A stretch of 64,000 bases of DNA from Jiangella gansuensis DSM 44835. Its GTDB lineage: Bacteria > Actinomycetota > Actinomycetes > Jiangellales > Jiangellaceae. Positions 17,993-26,660 of the stretch are shown one piece after another. Where the stretch lies: contig NZ_KI911782.1 of the NCBI RefSeq assembly GCF_000515395.1, positions 4,804,070 to 4,868,069 on the forward strand. The letters run 5' to 3'. The stretch's first letter is position 1, and each line of letters starts with the position of its first letter. The position numbers and the translations under genes are program-made. The notes beneath the pieces were generated by a model that saw only the letters and a list, made by a program, of their open reading frames with translations, made no database searches and had not been told where the DNA came from.

Positions 17993-19169
17993 GGCGGCCC
18001 AGGCGCTCGACGGCCTCCTGCAGGACCTCGTCGCGCTTGCAGAAGGCGAACCGGACCAGCGACCGGGCGGCGTCGGGGTCGTCGTGGAATGCCGAGACCG
18101 GGACGGCGGCGACCCCGGCCAGCTCCGGCAGCCGCTGGCACAGCTCGACGCCGTCGTCGAAGCCGAGCGGTACCGCGTCGGCGACGACGAAGTACGTGCC
18201 GCGCGGCACCGACACCTCGAAGCCGGCCGCCCGCAGCCCGTCGCACAAGAGGTCGCGCTTGGCCCGCAGGTCACCGGCGAGCGTCCGGTAGAAGTCGTCG
18301 CCCAGACCCAGGCCCACCGCCACCGCGGGCTGGAAAGGCCCGGCGTTGACGAACGTCAGGAACTGCTTCACCGCCCGGACGGCCGCGACGAGCTCGGCCG
18401 GGCCGTGCAACCAGCCGACCTTCCAGCCGGTGACCGAGAACGTCTTCCCGGCCGAGGAGATGGTGATGGTCTGCTCGGCCAGGCCGGGCAGCGTGGTCAT
18501 CGGGAGGTGGACGCCGTCGTCGTAGACCTGGTGCTCGTAGACCTCGTCGGTGACGACGACGGCGCCGTGCTCGCGTGCCAGCGCCCCGATCAGCTCGAGC
18601 TCGGTGCGGTCGAACACCTTGCCTGTCGGATTGTGCGGCGTGTTGACCAGGACCACTCGGGTCCGCGGGCCGAACGCGGCCCGTAGCTCCGCCTCGTCGA
18701 GGGCGAAGCCGGGCCAGCGCAGCGTCACGGTCTTGCGGACGGCGCCGGCCAGCGCGATGGACGCGGCGTAGGAGTCGTAGACGGGGTCGAAGGTGACGAC
18801 CTCGTCGCCGGGCTCGCACAACGCCAGGATGGTGGCCGCGATGGCCTCGGTCGCGCCGGCCGTGACCAGCACCTCGGCGTCGGGGTCGACGTCGAGGCCG
18901 TAGAAGCGCTTCTGATGCTGGGCCACCGCTTCGCGCAGCACCGGGACGCCGGGGCCGGGCGGGTACTGGTTCTGACCGCCGTGGATGGCCTCGCTGGCCG
19001 CGTCGAGCAGTTCGCGCGGTCCGTCGGTGTCGGGGAAGCCCTGCCCGAGGTTGATGGCACCGGTCCGGGTGGCCAGCGCGGTGATCTCGGCGAAGATCGT
19101 GGACGTGAACGGGCGCATCCGCTCTACGAGGGCTGGTCGGCGTGGTGGCACGGGTTCACGGTAGCTCAC
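17982..19169 (-). CDS. PLP-dependent class I aminotransferase, candidate KMTB-to-methionine transaminase
   Basis: 395 residues from GTG 19169; GTG 19151 or ATG 19118 are possible shorter starts. Fold-type I signature: INLGQGFPDTDGP, NTPHNPTGKVF (substrate Asn), VVVTDEVYEH (PLP-ring Asp) and SAGKTFSVTGWKVGW with the Schiff-base Lys. This arrangement fits the kynurenine/glutamine/methionine aminotransferase (YbdL-like) branch; actinobacterial relatives are often annotated DapC. It lies back-to-back with acireductone dioxygenase, whose product 4-methylthio-2-oxobutanoate needs exactly such a transamination to become methionine. That role is an inference from position and family. Confidence 0.85.
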   Translation of the reverse strand: MSYREPVPPRRPALVERMRPFTSTIFAEITALATRTGAINLGQGFPDTDGPRELLDAASEAIHGGQNQYPPGPGVPVLREAVAQHQKRFYGLDVDPDAEVLVTAGATEAIAATILALCEPGDEVVTFDPVYDSYAASIALAGAVRKTVTLRWPGFALDEAELRAAFGPRTRVVLVNTPHNPTGKVFDRTELELIGALAREHGAVVVTDEVYEHQVYDDGVHLPMTTLPGLAEQTITISSAGKTFSVTGWKVGWLHGPAELVAAVRAVKQFLTFVNAGPFQPAVAVGLGLGDDFYRTLAGDLRAKRDLLCDGLRAAGFEVSVPRGTYFVVADAVPLGFDDGVELCQRLPELAGVAAVPVSAFHDDPDAARSLVRFAFCKRDEVLQEAVERLGRLSR

Positions 19170-19214
19170 GGCCGTGCCGCACAATGGTGGGTGACATCCC
19201 GCGAGGAGGACACC

Positions 19215-19793
19215 GTGAGCCGCTTGACCGTGTGGAACGACACCGACCCCAGTACCCCCGTGCTCGACACCACCGACGCGGCCGCGATCACCGCCGAACT
19301 GGCCGCCCTGGGCGCCCGGTTCAGCCGCTGGGAGATCCAGGAGCTGCCCGACGACCCCACCCAGGACGACGTGCTGGCTGCGTACCGTTCCGAGATCGAC
19401 GACGTCATCGCCAAGGAGAAGTACACGCTGGTCGACGTGCTGCGGCTGGACCCGGCGCAGGACGACTACGACGAGAAGGCCCCGGCCGCCCGGCAGAAGT
19501 TCCTGCAGGAGCACCAGCACGACGACGACGAGGACCGCTTCTTCGCCTACGGCTCCGGCATCTTCTACCTGCACGCGGGCGGCAAGGTGTTCGCCGCGTT
19601 CTGCGAGGCCGGGGACCTCATCTCCGTCCCGGCCAACACCACGCACTGGTTCGACATGGGTACGAACCCCGAGTACATCTCGGTGCGCTTCTTCCACGAC
19701 GAGGACGGCTGGGTCGGCGACTTCACCGGCAGCGACATCTCCAGCCGGTTCCCCACCTACGACGAGATCGCCGCCACCCCCGTCGGCGGCTGA
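19215..19793 (+). CDS. mtnD: Acireductone dioxygenase
   Basis: 192 residues from GTG 19215, with GAGGAGGA just upstream. Cupin fold. Metal ligands His100, His102, Glu106 (EHQHDDDEDRF) and His144 (TTHWFD) have the same spacing as in characterised enzymes of this family. It oxidises the acireductone of the methionine salvage pathway; the Fe2+ form gives 4-methylthio-2-oxobutanoate plus formate. The gene lies next to the mtnA-K-C-B run, separated from it by a hairpin repeat, and opposite the candidate final aminotransferase. Confidence 0.93.
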   Translation: MSRLTVWNDTDPSTPVLDTTDAAAITAELAALGARFSRWEIQELPDDPTQDDVLAAYRSEIDDVIAKEKYTLVDVLRLDPAQDDYDEKAPAARQKFLQEHQHDDDEDRFFAYGSGIFYLHAGGKVFAAFCEAGDLISVPANTTHWFDMGTNPEYISVRFFHDEDGWVGDFTGSDISSRFPTYDEIAATPVGG

Positions 19794-19842
19794 ACGCGGG
19801 CCATCGCGGCCGCGGATCACGAGGCATACAACACCAGGCGTT

Positions 19843-19882
19843 CTCCCGCCTCACCAGGCAAGCATTCCTGGTGAGGCGGGAG
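19843..19882. repeat. Hairpin repeat family, copy 3 (reverse orientation, perfect 16-bp stem)
   Basis: CTCCCGCCTCACCAGG (19843-19858) pairs perfectly with CCTGGTGAGGCGGGAG (19867-19882) around the loop CAAGCATT. Read on the minus strand, the loop (AATGCTTG), the stem and the flanking CATGG and TGATCACG blocks match copies 1 and 2. It is 49 bases after mtnD and probably terminates it before the transporter operon. Confidence 0.85.
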
Positions 19883-19952
19883 TAGCCATGCCGAACGTGA
19901 TCAATGGGGAGCACCGGGTCAACGCGGTCATTCGGGGCGCCCACCAGAGTGT

Positions 19953-19973
19953 GAGACGGCGGTCTCGTATGAT
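19953..19973 (+). promoter_or_regulatory. Tentative promoter of the nucleoside-import/methionine-salvage operon
   Basis: TATGAT (19968-19973) resembles a -10 box and is preceded by an inverted repeat, GAGAC-GGCG-GTCTC (19953-19966). No good -35 is present, so activator dependence or a wrong call are both possible. The ribosome site GAAGAGGA precedes ATG 20029. No known riboswitch was recognised in this 146-base gap. Confidence 0.3.
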
Positions 19974-20028
19974 GGTCGCTGCCGCGCGCCGTGGCGCTGC
20001 CGCCGATCCGACCCGAAGAGGACACCCC

Positions 20029-21075
20029 ATGCGCATCAGTGCTCGCTCCGCCCTGGCCGGAACCGTCCCCGCGGTGCTGCTCGTCACCATGGCGGCCTGT
20101 TCCTCCGACTCCGGGTCCGGCTCCGGCGACGGTGGCGGCAACGGCGGCGAGATCGTGCTCATCACCCCCACGCCCATCGGCTCGAACAACTTCCTGCAGT
20201 TGGCCCGCGAGGGCGCCGAGGCCGCCGGCGAGGCCAACGACGTCGACGTCGAGGTGTACGAGAGCACCGACCCGGCCAGCATCCAGCAGAACATCGACGC
20301 GGCCGTCCGCGACCGCGTCGACATCGTCGTCGGCGTGTCGTTCAGCGTGCAGGACCAGTTCGCCACCTCCGCGATCGACAACCCCGACCAGCAGTTCCTG
20401 CTCGTCGACGCCTGCCCGGACGAGCAGCCGGCGAACCTCTCCTGCGCGGTCTTCCGCGAGCACGAGGCCAACTATCTGGCCGGCGTCGAGGCAGGCCTGC
20501 TCACCCAGAGCGGCGCGGTCGGGGCCGTCGCCGCCGTCGACGACCCGTTCGTGCACCGCTGGATCGACCCGTTCTTCGCCGGCGCGCAGAGCGTCAACCC
20601 GGCCGTGACCACCACCGTGCAGTACGTCGGTGGCGACAACCCGTTCGGCGACGTCGCCCGGGCCAAGGCTCAGGCCGAGATCATCGCCGGCGGCGGCGCC
20701 GACTACGTGAACGCCGCCGCATCCGGCGGCAACTCCGGGGTGTTCGAGGCCGCGGCCGAGAACGGCATCTTCGCCTTCGGTGTCGACACCAACCAGTGCC
20801 CGCTGTCCCCCGGTGTCATCGTCGACAACTCCCTCAAGCGCGTCGACGTCGCGCTGCAGTCCGCGGTCGAGGAGATCCTCGGCGGCAACGCCGGCGGTTT
20901 CCAGTCGTACGGACTGGCCGAGGACGGTGTCGGTCTGACCGGCCTGCAGGAGGGCGTCGAGGACAGCGAATGCCTCATCGCCGACCACCCGGAGATCCTC
21001 GAGCAGGTGGCGGCGGTCCGCGACCAGATCGTGTCCGGTGAGATCGTCGTCGCGGACCCGGTCGAGGCGGGATGA
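20029..21075 (+). CDS. BMP-family nucleoside-binding lipoprotein of an ABC importer
   Basis: 348 residues. The lipoprotein signal ends in VTMAAC, followed by a Ser/Gly/Asp-rich linker, so it is anchored outside the membrane. The mature part is a periplasmic-binding fold of the basic-membrane-protein (PnrA-like) family: DRVDIVVGVSFSVQDQF, NLSCAVFREHEANYLAGVEA and ADYVNAAASGGNSGVFEA. Relatives bind purine nucleosides. It is the first gene of a nine-gene overlapping run (ATGA with the ATPase) whose enzymes handle a nucleoside-derived thioribose, so 5'-methylthioadenosine is a plausible ligand. Other purine nucleosides cannot be excluded. Confidence 0.85.
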   Translation: MRISARSALAGTVPAVLLVTMAACSSDSGSGSGDGGGNGGEIVLITPTPIGSNNFLQLAREGAEAAGEANDVDVEVYESTDPASIQQNIDAAVRDRVDIVVGVSFSVQDQFATSAIDNPDQQFLLVDACPDEQPANLSCAVFREHEANYLAGVEAGLLTQSGAVGAVAAVDDPFVHRWIDPFFAGAQSVNPAVTTTVQYVGGDNPFGDVARAKAQAEIIAGGGADYVNAAASGGNSGVFEAAAENGIFAFGVDTNQCPLSPGVIVDNSLKRVDVALQSAVEEILGGNAGGFQSYGLAEDGVGLTGLQEGVEDSECLIADHPEILEQVAAVRDQIVSGEIVVADPVEAG

Positions 21076-22631
21076 CCAGTCCCGCCGTCGAGCTGGTCGG
21101 CATCGGCAAGCGGTTTGGCACGGTCGTCGCCAACGACGACGTCCACCTCACGCTGCGCCGCGGCGCCGTGCACGCCGTCATGGGCGAGAACGGGGCCGGC
21201 AAGTCGACCCTGATGTCCGTGCTCTACGGGCTGTACCGGCCCGACAGCGGGCACATCGTGCGCGACGGCCGGCGGGTGGAGTTCACCAGCCCACTCGACG
21301 CCATCGCCGAGAAGCTCGGCATGGTGCACCAGCACTTCCGGCTGTTCGAGTCGATGACGGTCGCCGAGAACGTCGTGCTCGGTCAGGAGCCGCGCCGGTC
21401 CGGCTTCGGCCGGCGCGGCCTGATCGATCGCGACGCCGCCGCGGCCAGGGTGCGTGACCTGGCCGAGCGCTACGGCCTCGTGGTGGACCCGCGGGCCCGG
21501 GTCGGCTCCCTGTCGGCGGGGGCACGGCAACGCGTCGAGATCCTCAAGGCGCTGCACCGCGAGGCGGAGGTGCTCATCCTCGACGAGCCGACCGCGGTGC
21601 TGACGCCGGGCGAGGTGCGCTCGCTGTTCTCCGTCATCCGCCGGGCCGCCGACGACGGCGCCACCGTCGTCCTGGTGACCCACAAGGTCCACGAAGTGCT
21701 CGACGTCAGCGACGAGGTGACGGTGCTGCGCGACGGCAGGGTCACCGCCCACGTGCACACCGCCGACACCACTGCCGGTGAGCTGGTCACGGCCATGACC
21801 GGCCGCGAGGTCGTGCCGGCCCGCAACACCGGCACGGGGGAACCGGGCGAACCGGTGCTCCAGGTCGAGCACCTCGCCGTCAGCGACGGCGAGCGCACCC
21901 TCGTCGACGATGTGTCACTGACGGTGCGCCGCGGCGAGATCGTCGGCATCGCGGGGGTGTCCGGCAACGGCCAGCACGACCTCGTGGCGACGCTGCTCGG
22001 CACGCACCGCGCCGCCGCCGGGACCGTCCGGATCGCCGGTCACGACGGCACCGCCGTGTCGGTGCGCGACCGGCGGGCTCTGGGGGTGGCCGCCATCCCC
22101 GAGGACCGGCGCGGTGAAGGGACCGCCGTCACGCTGTCGGTCGCCGAGAACCTGGCCCTGGGCCACCACCGCACCCCGCCCATCGGCTCCAGCCGTGGAC
22201 TGCGCCGTGGCTGGATGTCCGGCCGGGCCGTCCGCGACTCGGCGCGCCGGCTGATCGCCGAGCACGACATCCGCACCGCCTCCGAGCAGTTGCCCGTGGG
22301 CACGCTGTCCGGCGGCAACGCGCAGAAGCTGGTGGTCGCGCGCGAGCTGGCGCACGAGGCGCCCCTGCTGATCGCCGAGCAGCCCACACAGGGCGTCGAC
22401 ATCGGCGCCATCGAGGCGATCCACCGCCGGCTCATCGAGTACCGCGACGCCGGCAACGGCGTCCTGCTGGTCTCGCACGAGATCAGCGAGCTTCTCGCGC
22501 TGGCCGACCGGATCCTGGTCATGCTGGGCGGCCGGGTCGTCGCGCACTTCGACCGGTCCGAGGCGACCCCGGAGAACATCGGCGCGGCCATGTCCGGCGC
22601 CGCGAGCACCACCTCGGCGGTGACGCCATGA
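21072..22631 (+). CDS. Two-domain ABC importer ATPase (nucleoside/sugar type)
   Basis: 519 residues with two ATPase domains. The first has Walker A GENGAGKST (about 38-46), a divergent signature (SLSAGARQRVEI) and Walker B VLILDEPTAVL. The second has the degenerate P-loop GVSGNGQHD, typical of RbsA-like and BMP-type ATPases, signature LSGGNAQKLVVA and LIAEQPTQGVD. This architecture accompanies BMP binding proteins and two permeases. It powers import by the permeases encoded immediately downstream. ATGA overlaps occur at both ends. Confidence 0.93.
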   Translation: MTSPAVELVGIGKRFGTVVANDDVHLTLRRGAVHAVMGENGAGKSTLMSVLYGLYRPDSGHIVRDGRRVEFTSPLDAIAEKLGMVHQHFRLFESMTVAENVVLGQEPRRSGFGRRGLIDRDAAAARVRDLAERYGLVVDPRARVGSLSAGARQRVEILKALHREAEVLILDEPTAVLTPGEVRSLFSVIRRAADDGATVVLVTHKVHEVLDVSDEVTVLRDGRVTAHVHTADTTAGELVTAMTGREVVPARNTGTGEPGEPVLQVEHLAVSDGERTLVDDVSLTVRRGEIVGIAGVSGNGQHDLVATLLGTHRAAAGTVRIAGHDGTAVSVRDRRALGVAAIPEDRRGEGTAVTLSVAENLALGHHRTPPIGSSRGLRRGWMSGRAVRDSARRLIAEHDIRTASEQLPVGTLSGGNAQKLVVARELAHEAPLLIAEQPTQGVDIGAIEAIHRRLIEYRDAGNGVLLVSHEISELLALADRILVMLGGRVVAHFDRSEATPENIGAAMSGAASTTSAVTP

Positions 22632-23728
22632 CCGGCACGGCCACCACCGATCCGGCCACCGAGCCCGCACCCGCCGGCCGGCCGAGCCTGCTGCGCACCG
22701 CCGTCCGGCACCCCGCTCTCGTGCCCGTCGGCGCCGTCGTCGTGGCCGTCCTGGTCGGCGCCGTCGTCATGCTGGCGTCGGGGATCGACCCGATCCGCGC
22801 CTACACGGCCGTCATCGAGGGCGCGCTGGCCACCGACAACCTCGACTACACGCTCTCGGTGTTCGCGCTGATCTGCGGCATGGCGCTGGTGTTCGCCATC
22901 CCGCTGCGGATGGGCGAATACAACCTCGGCGGCAACGGCCAGGTGGTGCTGGGCGGCATCACCGCCGCCGCGGTGGGGCTGTACGCGCCGCTGCCCGGCG
23001 TGCTGCTGGTGGCCGTAGCGATCCTGGCCGGCGCCGCCGCGGCCGCGGTGTTCGCGGCCATCTCCGCGCCGTTGTCGGAGCGGCTGCGCATCCCGGTCAT
23101 CATCTCCACGCTGTTGCTGTCGCCGATCGCCGTCGCGTTCGGCTCGTACCTGGTCCGGTTCCGGATGACCGACACCGGCTCCGGGGTGTCCCAGACGCCG
23201 CGGCTGCCCGACGCCGCGCACCTGGGGTCGCTGGGCGACCTGCGCTACGCGAACGTCGGGCTGATCCTGGTGCTGCTGGCGCTGCTGGCGTTCTGGCTGG
23301 TCGATTCCCGGACGGCGGTCGGCTACGAGTTGCGTACGCTGGGCGCCAGCCGGCGGTTCGGCGCGTACGGCGGCGTGCACATCGGCCGGCTGAACCTGGG
23401 CGCCATGGCCGCGGCCGGCGCCGTCGCCGGTCTGGTCGGCGCGATCATGGTGCTGTCGCCGCCGTACCGGTTCATCGACGGCGCGCTGACCGCGCCCGGG
23501 TACACGTTCGCCGGGGTGGCCGCGGCGCTGCTGGCCGGTGGCCGCCCCGCGCTGCTGCCGCTGACCGTCGCGGTCTTCACGATCCTGCAGGTCGGCGGCT
23601 CCGGCATGGAACGCGACGCCGACGTGCCGCGGCAGCTGTCCGACGTGCTGCAGGCGGTGGTCATCATCGTCCTTGCGCTGCGGACGGTGGTCGAGGCACG
23701 ACGCGCGCGAGCGGGGAGGTCCGGGTAG
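22628..23728 (+). CDS. ABC importer permease 1 (nucleoside type)
   Basis: 366 residues, about 8-10 membrane spans, of the branched-chain/ribose permease superfamily. Typical features are GLVGAIMVLSPPYRFIDG and the C-terminal GYTFAGVAAALLAGGRPALL stretch of BMP-system permeases. It would pair with permease 2 to make the channel. The gene begins at an ATGA overlap with the ATPase, and permease 2 starts directly after its TAG. Confidence 0.9.
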   Translation: MTGTATTDPATEPAPAGRPSLLRTAVRHPALVPVGAVVVAVLVGAVVMLASGIDPIRAYTAVIEGALATDNLDYTLSVFALICGMALVFAIPLRMGEYNLGGNGQVVLGGITAAAVGLYAPLPGVLLVAVAILAGAAAAAVFAAISAPLSERLRIPVIISTLLLSPIAVAFGSYLVRFRMTDTGSGVSQTPRLPDAAHLGSLGDLRYANVGLILVLLALLAFWLVDSRTAVGYELRTLGASRRFGAYGGVHIGRLNLGAMAAAGAVAGLVGAIMVLSPPYRFIDGALTAPGYTFAGVAAALLAGGRPALLPLTVAVFTILQVGGSGMERDADVPRQLSDVLQAVVIIVLALRTVVEARRARAGRSG

Positions 23729-24631
23729 ATGAACGTCCTGGAATGGGGCTTCGTCGCCGCGGTGCTGACCGCGACGACGCCGGTCCTTCTGGCGGCGCTG
23801 GGCGGTGCACTGTGCGCCCAGGCAGGCGTGTTCAACATCGCGCTCGAGGGCCAGATGCTGTGGGGCGCGTTCGCCGCCGTCGTCGGCTCGCACTACTCCG
23901 GCAACGCGTGGGTGGGTGTCGGTCTGGCGCTGGTCAGCACCGCAGTGTTCTCCGCCATCCTGGCGGTCGGCTCCCCACGGTGGGCGGCCGATCCGATCAT
24001 CCTCGCCATCGGCATCAACCTGCTCGCGGTCGGGCTCACCGGCTACGGCATCCGGGTGCTGTTCGACGTGTCCGGCACGTTCTCGCCCGACGGTCTGCAG
24101 GGTCTGGACCGGATGTCGTTCCTGTCCGATGTCCCGGTGCTGGGCACGGTGCTCGGACGGCAGTCCCCGCTGGTGCTGCTGGCCATCCTGCTGGCGCTGG
24201 GCCTGGCGTTCTGGGTGAACCGCAGCGCCACCGGGCTGCGGTTGCGCGGCGTCGGTGAGCATCCGGAGGCCGCCGGCAGCCTCGGTGTCGACGTCCAGAA
24301 GTACCGCACGACGGTGGTGCTGGCCGCCGGTGGGCTGTGCGGGCTGGCCGGGGCACAGCTCTCGCTGGGCAACGTCACCGTCTTCACCGAGAACATGACG
24401 GCCGGCCGCGGCTGGATCGCCGTCGCGGCGGTGATGCTGGCGGCGAACCGGCCGGCCTGGGTGCTGGCCGCCTGCCTCGGCTTCGGCGCCGCCGAGGCGT
24501 TCGGGTTCCGTCTGCAGGGTGTCGGCGCGCCGCAGCAGCTCGCCGACGCCGCGCCGTACATCGTCACCTTGGTCGTGCTGGTGGCGACCCGGCTGCGCTG
24601 GCTGCGCCGGACCAGGGAGGTGGCCGTATGA
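23729..24631 (+). CDS. ABC importer permease 2 (nucleoside type)
   Basis: 300 residues with about 8 hydrophobic spans. LAALGGALCAQAGVFNIALE and GQMLWGAF form the family's N-terminal hallmark; GVGEHPEAAGSLGVDV is the cytoplasmic coupling loop. Second channel subunit of the importer. Its stop overlaps the ATG of the MtnA-like gene (ATGA), which ties transport directly to the salvage enzymes. Confidence 0.92.
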   Translation: MNVLEWGFVAAVLTATTPVLLAALGGALCAQAGVFNIALEGQMLWGAFAAVVGSHYSGNAWVGVGLALVSTAVFSAILAVGSPRWAADPIILAIGINLLAVGLTGYGIRVLFDVSGTFSPDGLQGLDRMSFLSDVPVLGTVLGRQSPLVLLAILLALGLAFWVNRSATGLRLRGVGEHPEAAGSLGVDVQKYRTTVVLAAGGLCGLAGAQLSLGNVTVFTENMTAGRGWIAVAAVMLAANRPAWVLAACLGFGAAEAFGFRLQGVGAPQQLADAAPYIVTLVVLVATRLRWLRRTREVAV

Positions 24632-25683
24632 CGCTGCCGAACCCGATTCTCGACCGGTCGGTCGTCCTGGCCGACGACGGCGGCAGCGTCGCCGTCCTCG
24701 ACCGCCGGGTGTTCCCGGCCGAGACGTCCTGGGTGACCTGCAGGACGCCGCAGGACGTCGCCGCGGCCATCCGCGACATGGTGACGCAGTCGTCCGGGCC
24801 CGCCTACGCCGCGGCGGCGGGGATGGCGCTGGCCGCGCACCAGGCCGCCGGCCTGCCGCTGGCCGACGCGCGCGATCGGCTGGCCGCGGCCGGTGCGGCG
24901 CTGGCGACCGCCCGGCCCACCAACAGCCATCCCCGCATCGTGGTGGAGGGCATCCTGGCCGCCACGGCAGCGGCCGGTTCCACCGACGAGCTGGTCGAGG
25001 CCGCCGTCGACGCCGCCCGGGCCGCCGACGACGAGTACCGCAGCCGCAGCCGAGCCCTCGGTGCGGCCGCCGCGGACCTGCTGCCCGACGGAGTCCGGGT
25101 GCTGACCCACTGCTGGATGGACGGCTACCTCATCGAGCTGGTCCGCGCGGCGCACGAACGCGGCCGGCGCTATCGCTGGGTGGCCACCGAGACCCGCCCC
25201 TACCTGCAGGGCGCCCGGCTGACCGCGCACACGCTGGCCGAACTGGGCCAGGACGTCACGCTGATCACCGACTCGATGGCCGCCGCCGCGCTGGCGCCGG
25301 ACTCGACGCTGGGCCGCGTCGACGCCCTGGTCACCGCCGCCGACCGGGTCGCCATGGACGGTTCGGTTGCGAACAAAGTCGGAACGCTGGGGCTGGCCGC
25401 CGCGGCCCGGCACTTCGGGGTCCCGTTCTACGCGCTGGTACAGGCGCCGGACCCCACCACCGCCACCGGCGCGGACATCGTCGTCGAGGAGCGCGACCCG
25501 GCCGAGGTGTTCGCCACGCTCGGCCGGCGCACCGCATCGCCGCTGCTTTCCCAGGCGTGGTACCCGGCCTTCGATGTCACACCGCCGGAGCTGGTCACCC
25601 GCATCGTCACCGACCGGGGGCCGTTCGCTCCGGACCGGCTCGCGGACTACTCGACGCACGACCCCACCCCAGGAGAGGCATGA
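24628..25683 (+). CDS. mtnA: MtnA-like S-methyl-5-thioribose-1-phosphate isomerase (divergent)
   Basis: 351 residues of the eIF2B/MtnA fold. The two catalytic residues are in place: Cys162 in VLTHCWMDG and Asp239 in AADRVAMDGSVANKVGT, close to Cys160/Asp240 of the Bacillus enzyme. ATETRPYLQGARLTA is also conserved. The surroundings differ from textbook MtnA (THCNAG and NGDVANKIGT would be expected), so this is an outlying branch and could act on a related 5-deoxy-pentose-1-phosphate. Position between importer, nucleoside hydrolase and MTR kinase favours conversion of methylthioribose-1-phosphate to methylthioribulose-1-phosphate. Confidence 0.8.
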   Translation: MTLPNPILDRSVVLADDGGSVAVLDRRVFPAETSWVTCRTPQDVAAAIRDMVTQSSGPAYAAAAGMALAAHQAAGLPLADARDRLAAAGAALATARPTNSHPRIVVEGILAATAAAGSTDELVEAAVDAARAADDEYRSRSRALGAAAADLLPDGVRVLTHCWMDGYLIELVRAAHERGRRYRWVATETRPYLQGARLTAHTLAELGQDVTLITDSMAAAALAPDSTLGRVDALVTAADRVAMDGSVANKVGTLGLAAAARHFGVPFYALVQAPDPTTATGADIVVEERDPAEVFATLGRRTASPLLSQAWYPAFDVTPPELVTRIVTDRGPFAPDRLADYSTHDPTPGEA

Positions 25684-26660
25684 GCGAGACCCGTCACGTC
25701 ATCTACGACACCGACACCGGCATCGACGACGCGCTGGCACTGCTGTACCTGGCCGGCCGGCCCGACGTGGATCTCGCCGCCATCACCACGGTCTACGGCA
25801 ACACGCCGATCGACGCGGTGGTGCCGAACGTCGGGCACGTGCTCGAGCTCGCCGGGCTGCCGGACGTGCCGGTGGCGGTCGGTGCCGCGGGCCCGATCGT
25901 GGGCGAGGCACGGATCGCCTCGCACGTCCACGGCGTCGACGGGCTCGGCGACGTCGTCGCGGACAAGACCCCGCCGCGGAACATCGTCGACGGCAGCGCC
26001 GCGCAGTACCTCGTCGATCTCGCCCGCGAACGGCCCGGCTATTACGACCTGTTGCCCGTCGGCCCACTCACCAACGTCGGGCTGGCCCTGGAGATCGAGC
26101 CAGAGCTCCTGACGCTGTTCCGCTCGGTCGTGATCATGGGCGGCTCCGGACCGTTCCCGCCGCTGGGCGTGACCCAGATGGTGGACGCGAACATCCACAA
26201 CGACGCCGAGGCCGCCCGCCGGGTGGTGCATGCACCCAGGAACCGGCTGGTCAGCGTGGGCGTGAACGTCACCGCGACGACCGTCGTCGACGAGGCCGCC
26301 GTGGCCCGCCTGCACGCGTCGGGCACCACCTGGGGCGAGTTCTCGGCCGCCGTCCTGGAGTCGTACATGAACTTCTACCAGTACGCCTGGGGACGCCGGG
26401 TGTCCCCCGCGCACGACGGCCTGGCGGCCGGGCTGCTGCTGCAGCCGGACTGGATCACGGCCAGCCGGACCGGCCCGGTGGACATCACCTCCGACGGCTT
26501 CTTCGTCCGGGCGCACCTGATGGAGACCGCCGACGGCGACCCGGTGCCCTGGCTGGCCGAGCCGACGCCGGACACCGTCGTCGTCACCGACGTGAACCGC
26601 GAGGCGTTCCTGGACGACTTCCTCGGCATCCTCACCACCGGGGGCGAGCCGACCCGGTGA
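25680..26660 (+). CDS. Nucleoside hydrolase (IUNH family), candidate MTA-cleaving enzyme
   Basis: 326 residues. The N-terminal Ca2+-binding motif DTDTGIDDA supplies Asp10, Asp12, Asp16 and Asp17. ANIHNDAEAA is the ribose-binding loop and PAHDGLA carries His245/Asp246, the region of the leaving-group acid in this family. It hydrolyses nucleosides to base plus ribose. It has 4-base overlaps with mtnA upstream and mtnK downstream. No MTA phosphorylase or Pfs-type nucleosidase is encoded nearby, so it is well placed to release methylthioribose from MTA. That substrate is inferred; inosine, uridine or 5'-deoxyadenosine are alternatives. Confidence 0.88.
   Translation: MSETRHVIYDTDTGIDDALALLYLAGRPDVDLAAITTVYGNTPIDAVVPNVGHVLELAGLPDVPVAVGAAGPIVGEARIASHVHGVDGLGDVVADKTPPRNIVDGSAAQYLVDLARERPGYYDLLPVGPLTNVGLALEIEPELLTLFRSVVIMGGSGPFPPLGVTQMVDANIHNDAEAARRVVHAPRNRLVSVGVNVTATTVVDEAAVARLHASGTTWGEFSAAVLESYMNFYQYAWGRRVSPAHDGLAAGLLLQPDWITASRTGPVDITSDGFFVRAHLMETADGDPVPWLAEPTPDTVVVTDVNREAFLDDFLGILTTGGEPTR

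Noticed and set aside
17982-19820. Aminotransferase frame extended through the mtnD gene to 19820
   Set aside because: The extension is antisense to the highly conserved acireductone dioxygenase and has no aminotransferase features.
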